16,003 bases of DNA from a bacterium (lineage in GTDB: Bacteria; Patescibacteria; ABY1; BM507; VMTK01), in the NCBI GenBank assembly GCA_030641105.1, contig DAOWHZ010000093.1:1-16003 (forward strand). The letters are read 5' to 3'. The stretch's first letter is position 1; each line of letters begins with the position of its first letter. A program made the translations under genes and the position numbers. The notes beneath the pieces are model-generated. The model was not told the origin of the DNA. It did no database searches and saw nothing but the letters and a program-made list of their open reading frames with translations. Positions 13,309 to 16,003 of this stretch are shown here, in pieces.

Positions 13309-15550
13309 ATCTCAACTTTTTAATAAACTCCTCAACCGCGTCTTTCATGCTTGGGTCTATTTCAGCTGATTTCTGAGCTGCTTGTATTGCCTTGTCATTC
13401 TCGCCGATCTGCGCGTAAACTTTGGCTAAGCTAATCCAGACTTTAACATTATCTTTCTCTAAAACAGACAATTTTTCATAAAGCTTAATGGCTTTTTGCC
13501 AATCATTTTTTTCCGCGTAATGATTAATCAAACCCTTAATATAATCAGCCGGAGCCAAAAGCCCTGCGCCGCCTTTGTCTAAACATTGGCCCATTGCCTT
13601 ATATCCCTCTTCCTCCTGCTTAAACACAAAATAATACCTGGCTAAATTGCAATAACTGTCATAATATTTCTCATTAAGCCCAACAGCATACTGCAATGTT
13701 TCAATTGCTTTTTCCTGCTCATTGCGGATTGCTAAAATTTGCGCTTTAATATAATAAATCGGTATTCTGCCCGGACTGGCTTCTATTGATTTATTTATTG
13801 CTTCCATCGCCCTGTCAGAGTAATAATAAAATTTTCCCTGATCGTCTTGATTAAACCTTGCGGTAATATTTAAAATCTGCGCCAATTGCATTTGCATTAA
13901 ACTGTCTTGCTGATTATATTTAATATTTTTCTCAGCCAATTCAACTGCGTAATCCAAAATTTCCTGAGCTTTTTGCTTGTCAATATTATTAAGTGAGTTT
14001 GATCTAGAGGCAATAGCGCGAATTAAACTATCCCTGCTATCCCTGTCTAAAACCGTATTATAACTCAAAGCTTTCTTATAAATCTCCGCTCCGCTAATAA
14101 CATTACCTTGAGCAAAAGCAATTTGGCCGTCAATCGTGCCTTTAAGCATTTTTAACGGCTTGATATTATATTGAAACATTATTATTAACATTATCAAACC
14201 AGCCCCGACTAAAGTATAAATCTCTTTATTACTAAGAGGTATATTAAGAGGCGAAGCCTCTCTTAAAGAGGCTTCGCCTCTTTCTTCAGAGCTTAACCAA
14301 TAAATATATCCAAGCATCACCATTAAAGAGATATAAGTTACCAAAGAATCAAAAACCGCTAAATTTTGGACAAAATAAGCGATTATTAAACATATCAGCA
14401 ATATAAAATCATACTGGCCGATTTTATCTTTTCTGTATCCCTTAACCAAACAAAAACCTGCGGCTGCAAAAATTGATAAATAAGTTAATAAGCCAATAAT
14501 GCCTGTGGTTGAAGCAATGTCAATAATATTATTATGCGCTCTGTCAAAATATGTTTCCGCGCGGGTATAGTCATAAAATGAAGGGTCAAAATATTTGTCA
14601 AAAGTAATCGCGTAATTTCCATGCCCTGTGCCAAGAATAGCATGGTTTGGAAAATCCTTTATAGCCGCCTTCCATGATATAAGCCGTGTTTGAAAAGTAA
14701 CCGCCTGGGAAGAAATTTGAGTCATTGTTCTTAAAATTGAGCTGTTTTTCACAATTTGGCTTTGCGGATAAACAAAAACCAATGAAACTAAAACCGCGAA
14801 AATAATCGCAACTAACGAGCTGTAAATTTTAATTTTTTTGCTTTTGTTTAATATTACAAAAAGTAATAGAGCCGCCATAATGCCAGCGCCCAGCCCAACA
14901 TAAGCTCCGCGGGTATGCGTCATTTTAAAAATTGAAAGCATTATAAATATCGCGATTAAATACAGTGATCCGACAATTAAGCCCTTTTGATTTTTAAAAC
15001 TAAAATTATCGCGAAAAGTTCTAAAATACAAAATCAGCGCGAAAAAAATATTAAAAATAACATATCCGCTCACATAAGCTGTATTGCCTATGGTGCTATA
15101 ATGCATATCTTTTATCTGCCCGTAAAGGCAAACTATAACAGCGGCTGCCACTGACACTATGAATAAATTGCGCCAGTCCTCCCATTTGCGGAAAACAGTA
15201 ATTATAATAAAATAAAAAATTAGAAAATGCAGCAAGTGAAAAATTCCCAGCATTCTTTCAATGTCCCCCCAAAAGCTTAAATTAAAGTCAACAGTAACAA
15301 AACAGGATAATAGCATAGCCGCGAAAAACCCGATCAAGCCAATAGAAATCCAGCTCTTTTTCGGCCTGTATTCCGGGTATTTAATTATAAAAGCCAGCCA
15401 AAAAACAAATAAAATCTCTATTAAAATATTAAAAGAGATCTGCTTTGAAGTAATAAATGGAAAAAGCAAATTTTTAAACACTAAAAAAACAGAGATGAAT
15501 GATAAATAAACTCCTGTTTTAAGAATTGTTAGATAAATTTTTTGAGACAT
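13307..15550 (-). CDS. O-antigen polymerase/ligase-like membrane protein with C-terminal TPRs
   Basis: A 747-residue protein. Residues about 10-460 contain roughly a dozen hydrophobic helices. The central part matches the Wzy_C/O-antigen-ligase family: THTRGAYVGLGAG (211-223, conserved Arg214), then the large outer loop with RLISWKAAIKDFPNHAILGTGHGNY and RAHNNIIDIASTTG (337-350, His338). Arg and His at these places are the key residues of WaaL/Wzy-type enzymes. After the last helix (about 445-460), residues about 480-745 form TPR-like helical repeats, for example AMEAINKSIEASPG, AIETLQYAVGLNEKYYDSYCNLARYY and AIKLYEKLSVLEKDNVKVW. It likely polymerises or transfers lipid-linked glycan outside the membrane, with the TPRs binding a partner or acceptor. 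A palindromic insert at residues about 422-434 lies in a loop. Repeats flank the gene on both sides. Confidence 0.88.
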   Translation of the reverse strand: MSQKIYLTILKTGVYLSFISVFLVFKNLLFPFITSKQISFNILIEILFVFWLAFIIKYPEYRPKKSWISIGLIGFFAAMLLSCFVTVDFNLSFWGDIERMLGIFHLLHFLIFYFIIITVFRKWEDWRNLFIVSVAAAVIVCLYGQIKDMHYSTIGNTAYVSGYVIFNIFFALILYFRTFRDNFSFKNQKGLIVGSLYLIAIFIMLSIFKMTHTRGAYVGLGAGIMAALLLFVILNKSKKIKIYSSLVAIIFAVLVSLVFVYPQSQIVKNSSILRTMTQISSQAVTFQTRLISWKAAIKDFPNHAILGTGHGNYAITFDKYFDPSFYDYTRAETYFDRAHNNIIDIASTTGIIGLLTYLSIFAAAGFCLVKGYRKDKIGQYDFILLICLIIAYFVQNLAVFDSLVTYISLMVMLGYIYWLSSEERGEASLREASPLNIPLSNKEIYTLVGAGLIMLIIMFQYNIKPLKMLKGTIDGQIAFAQGNVISGAEIYKKALSYNTVLDRDSRDSLIRAIASRSNSLNNIDKQKAQEILDYAVELAEKNIKYNQQDSLMQMQLAQILNITARFNQDDQGKFYYYSDRAMEAINKSIEASPGRIPIYYIKAQILAIRNEQEKAIETLQYAVGLNEKYYDSYCNLARYYFVFKQEEEGYKAMGQCLDKGGAGLLAPADYIKGLINHYAEKNDWQKAIKLYEKLSVLEKDNVKVWISLAKVYAQIGENDKAIQAAQKSAEIDPSMKDAVEEFIKKLR
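14246..14282. repeat. Perfect 16-bp inverted repeat in the polymerase/ligase gene
   Basis: AAGAGGCGAAGCCTCT (14246-14261) is exactly complementary to AGAGGCTTCGCCTCTT (14267-14282) around a 5-base loop. Each arm contains its own GAGGC/GCCTC mini-hairpin. It encodes RGEASLREAS in frame, in the cytoplasmic or periplasmic loop between two membrane helices (about residues 420-445). Confidence 0.7.
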
Positions 15551-15582
15551 AATTATAAAACCCAGCTTATCAGCCCTATTGA

Positions 15583-15611
15583 AATTTATAATTTTTCTGG
15601 CCTATATTCAA
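15583..15611 (-). promoter_or_regulatory. Weak candidate promoter for the polymerase/ligase gene
   Basis: Reading leftward, TTGAAT (15611-15606) is followed by TATAAA at 15-base spacing or TAAATT at 17-base spacing, 33-40 bases before the ATG at 15550. The match is modest. No Shine-Dalgarno is evident before the ATG. Confidence 0.22.
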
Positions 15612-15637
15612 AATGCTTGTAAGGCTAAATTTCCGCC

Positions 15638-15725
15638 TCGTCAGAGTCTCACGAAGTGGACTCTGACGGTAGCGCCAGAACATCATCAGAGCGGCAGAGT
15701 CCCTTACAGGAGACTCTGCCGGAGC
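15638..15725. repeat. Double-hairpin repeat element, copy B (inverted relative to A)
   Basis: It carries the reverse complements of the four blocks of copy A, in reverse order: 15638-15650, 15658-15666, 15690-15702 and 15707-15725. The last is an exact 19-base match to 13114-13132. Hairpins form between the first two and the last two blocks. This copy is shorter because the inter-block loops are shorter. Together with copy A it brackets the polymerase/ligase gene. Confidence 0.75.
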
Positions 15726-15783
15726 AGTGGAAAACCCCAGTTGGTATGTCCACAAAATTATCAACTTTTCAACCTCACCCAAA

Positions 15784-15804
15784 CCCTCTTTGGCAAGAAG
15801 AGGG
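15784..15804. repeat. Small hairpin overlapping a promoter candidate
   Basis: CCCTCTT (15784-15790) pairs with AAGAGGG (15798-15804) around a 7-base loop, preceded by 'acctcaccc'. The wording recalls the element at 12486-12590 and may be a degenerate copy. A short T-run follows on the plus strand, so a weak terminator role is possible but no plus-strand gene precedes it. Confidence 0.4.
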
Positions 15805-15819
15805 GATTTTTGTTATAAT
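15790..15819 (+). promoter_or_regulatory. Strong candidate promoter for the hydrolase gene
   Basis: TTGGCA (15790-15795, one base from TTGACA) and a perfect TATAAT (15814-15819) are 18 bases apart, and a TG at 15811-15812 makes an extended -10. The expected start is near 15826, about 36 bases before the ATG at 15862. The rest of the 311-base gap from 15551 holds copy B and a possible promoter for the opposite gene. Confidence 0.5.
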
Positions 15820-15861
15820 TAAAATATATTAGTTCCATTTATTCCATAAATTAAAGTTATT

Positions 15862-16003
15862 ATGAAATTATTAAAATTTACTTTAATTATACTTTTAGCA
15901 ACATATTTAGTTATAGCTTTGTATTATTATTTTCTGCAAAAGGAATTTATTTTTTATCCAACTAAAACCTATACTTCTCCACCTAAACACCTTGATATTG
16001 AAG
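15862..16003 (+). CDS. Alpha/beta-hydrolase-like protein, N-terminal part (cut by window edge)
   Basis: Only 47 codons are present. The protein starts MKLLKFTLIILLATYLVIAL, a clear membrane-anchoring helix, followed by YYYFLQKEFIFYPTKTY. A single helix followed by 'Q-x-x-F-I-F-Y-P' is the standard opening of BEM46/YfhR-type membrane-anchored alpha/beta hydrolases. The nucleophile and the rest of the catalytic triad lie beyond the edge, so activity cannot be judged. It has its own good promoter and seems unrelated to the polysaccharide operon. Confidence 0.65.
   Translation, partial: MKLLKFTLIILLATYLVIALYYYFLQKEFIFYPTKTYTSPPKHLDIE

Noticed and set aside
13114..15725. Composite transposon carrying the polymerase/ligase gene
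   Set aside because: No transposase gene or target-site duplication is visible; the two repeats are short palindromic elements, so only a flanking arrangement is claimed.
15576..15818. Small ORFs on both strands across the gap before the hydrolase gene
   Set aside because: They run through the palindromic repeat B, where inverted sequence keeps frames open by chance; no known motif or start signal supports them.

Overview
The window is AT-rich, densely packed bacterial DNA devoted almost entirely to making a surface polysaccharide. Several traits suggest a Patescibacteria/CPR genome, possibly from the Parcubacteria side. These are low GC, very short or overlapping gene junctions, starts with little Shine-Dalgarno signal, and many small palindromic or short-period repeats inside genes and gaps. 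TGA is a normal stop (genes ending at 1609, 9860 and 13133), which argues against the recoded Gracilibacteria/SR1 groups. The taxonomic call is inference; there is no rRNA or other marker gene here.

Layout. From 11720 down to position 1, ten complete minus-strand genes and one cut gene form what looks like one long operon, possibly restarted by a promoter at about 7620-7650. In transcription order it encodes: a short UDP-sugar dehydrogenase; two NAD-dependent sugar-nucleotide epimerases; a GT4 glycosyltransferase; a GtrA-GT4 fusion; a B12-binding radical SAM protein; another GT4; a methyltransferase; a third free-standing GT4; a polysaccharide deacetylase; a second methyltransferase; and the N-terminus of a further glycosyltransferase. 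A plus-strand GT4 gene (11865-13133) diverges from a 144-bp gap that holds two overlapping promoter candidates. It meets a minus-strand O-antigen-polymerase/ligase-like protein with C-terminal TPRs (13307-15550) at a perfect 56-bp palindromic terminator. At the right edge a plus-strand alpha/beta-hydrolase-like gene begins.

How the genes fit together. The dehydrogenase and epimerases would supply uronic-acid and epimerised UDP-sugars. The GT4 enzymes would assemble the chain, with GtrA possibly linked to lipid-carrier-bound sugar. The methyltransferases, radical SAM enzyme and deacetylase would modify it. The Wzy/WaaL-like protein would polymerise or ligate it. No Wzx flippase, ABC exporter or priming transferase is visible in the window.

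The most unusual layer is the repeats. Several unrelated small palindromes and 6-7-bp-period repeats sit inside coding sequence without breaking the frame, mostly in glycosyltransferase genes, adding low-complexity peptides to otherwise ordinary folds. A 145-bp MITE-like element with terminal inverted repeats fills one intergenic gap and may carry a promoter. Two copies of another palindromic element flank the polymerase/ligase gene in opposite orientation, and one of them supplies the C-terminus and stop codon of the neighbouring glycosyltransferase.
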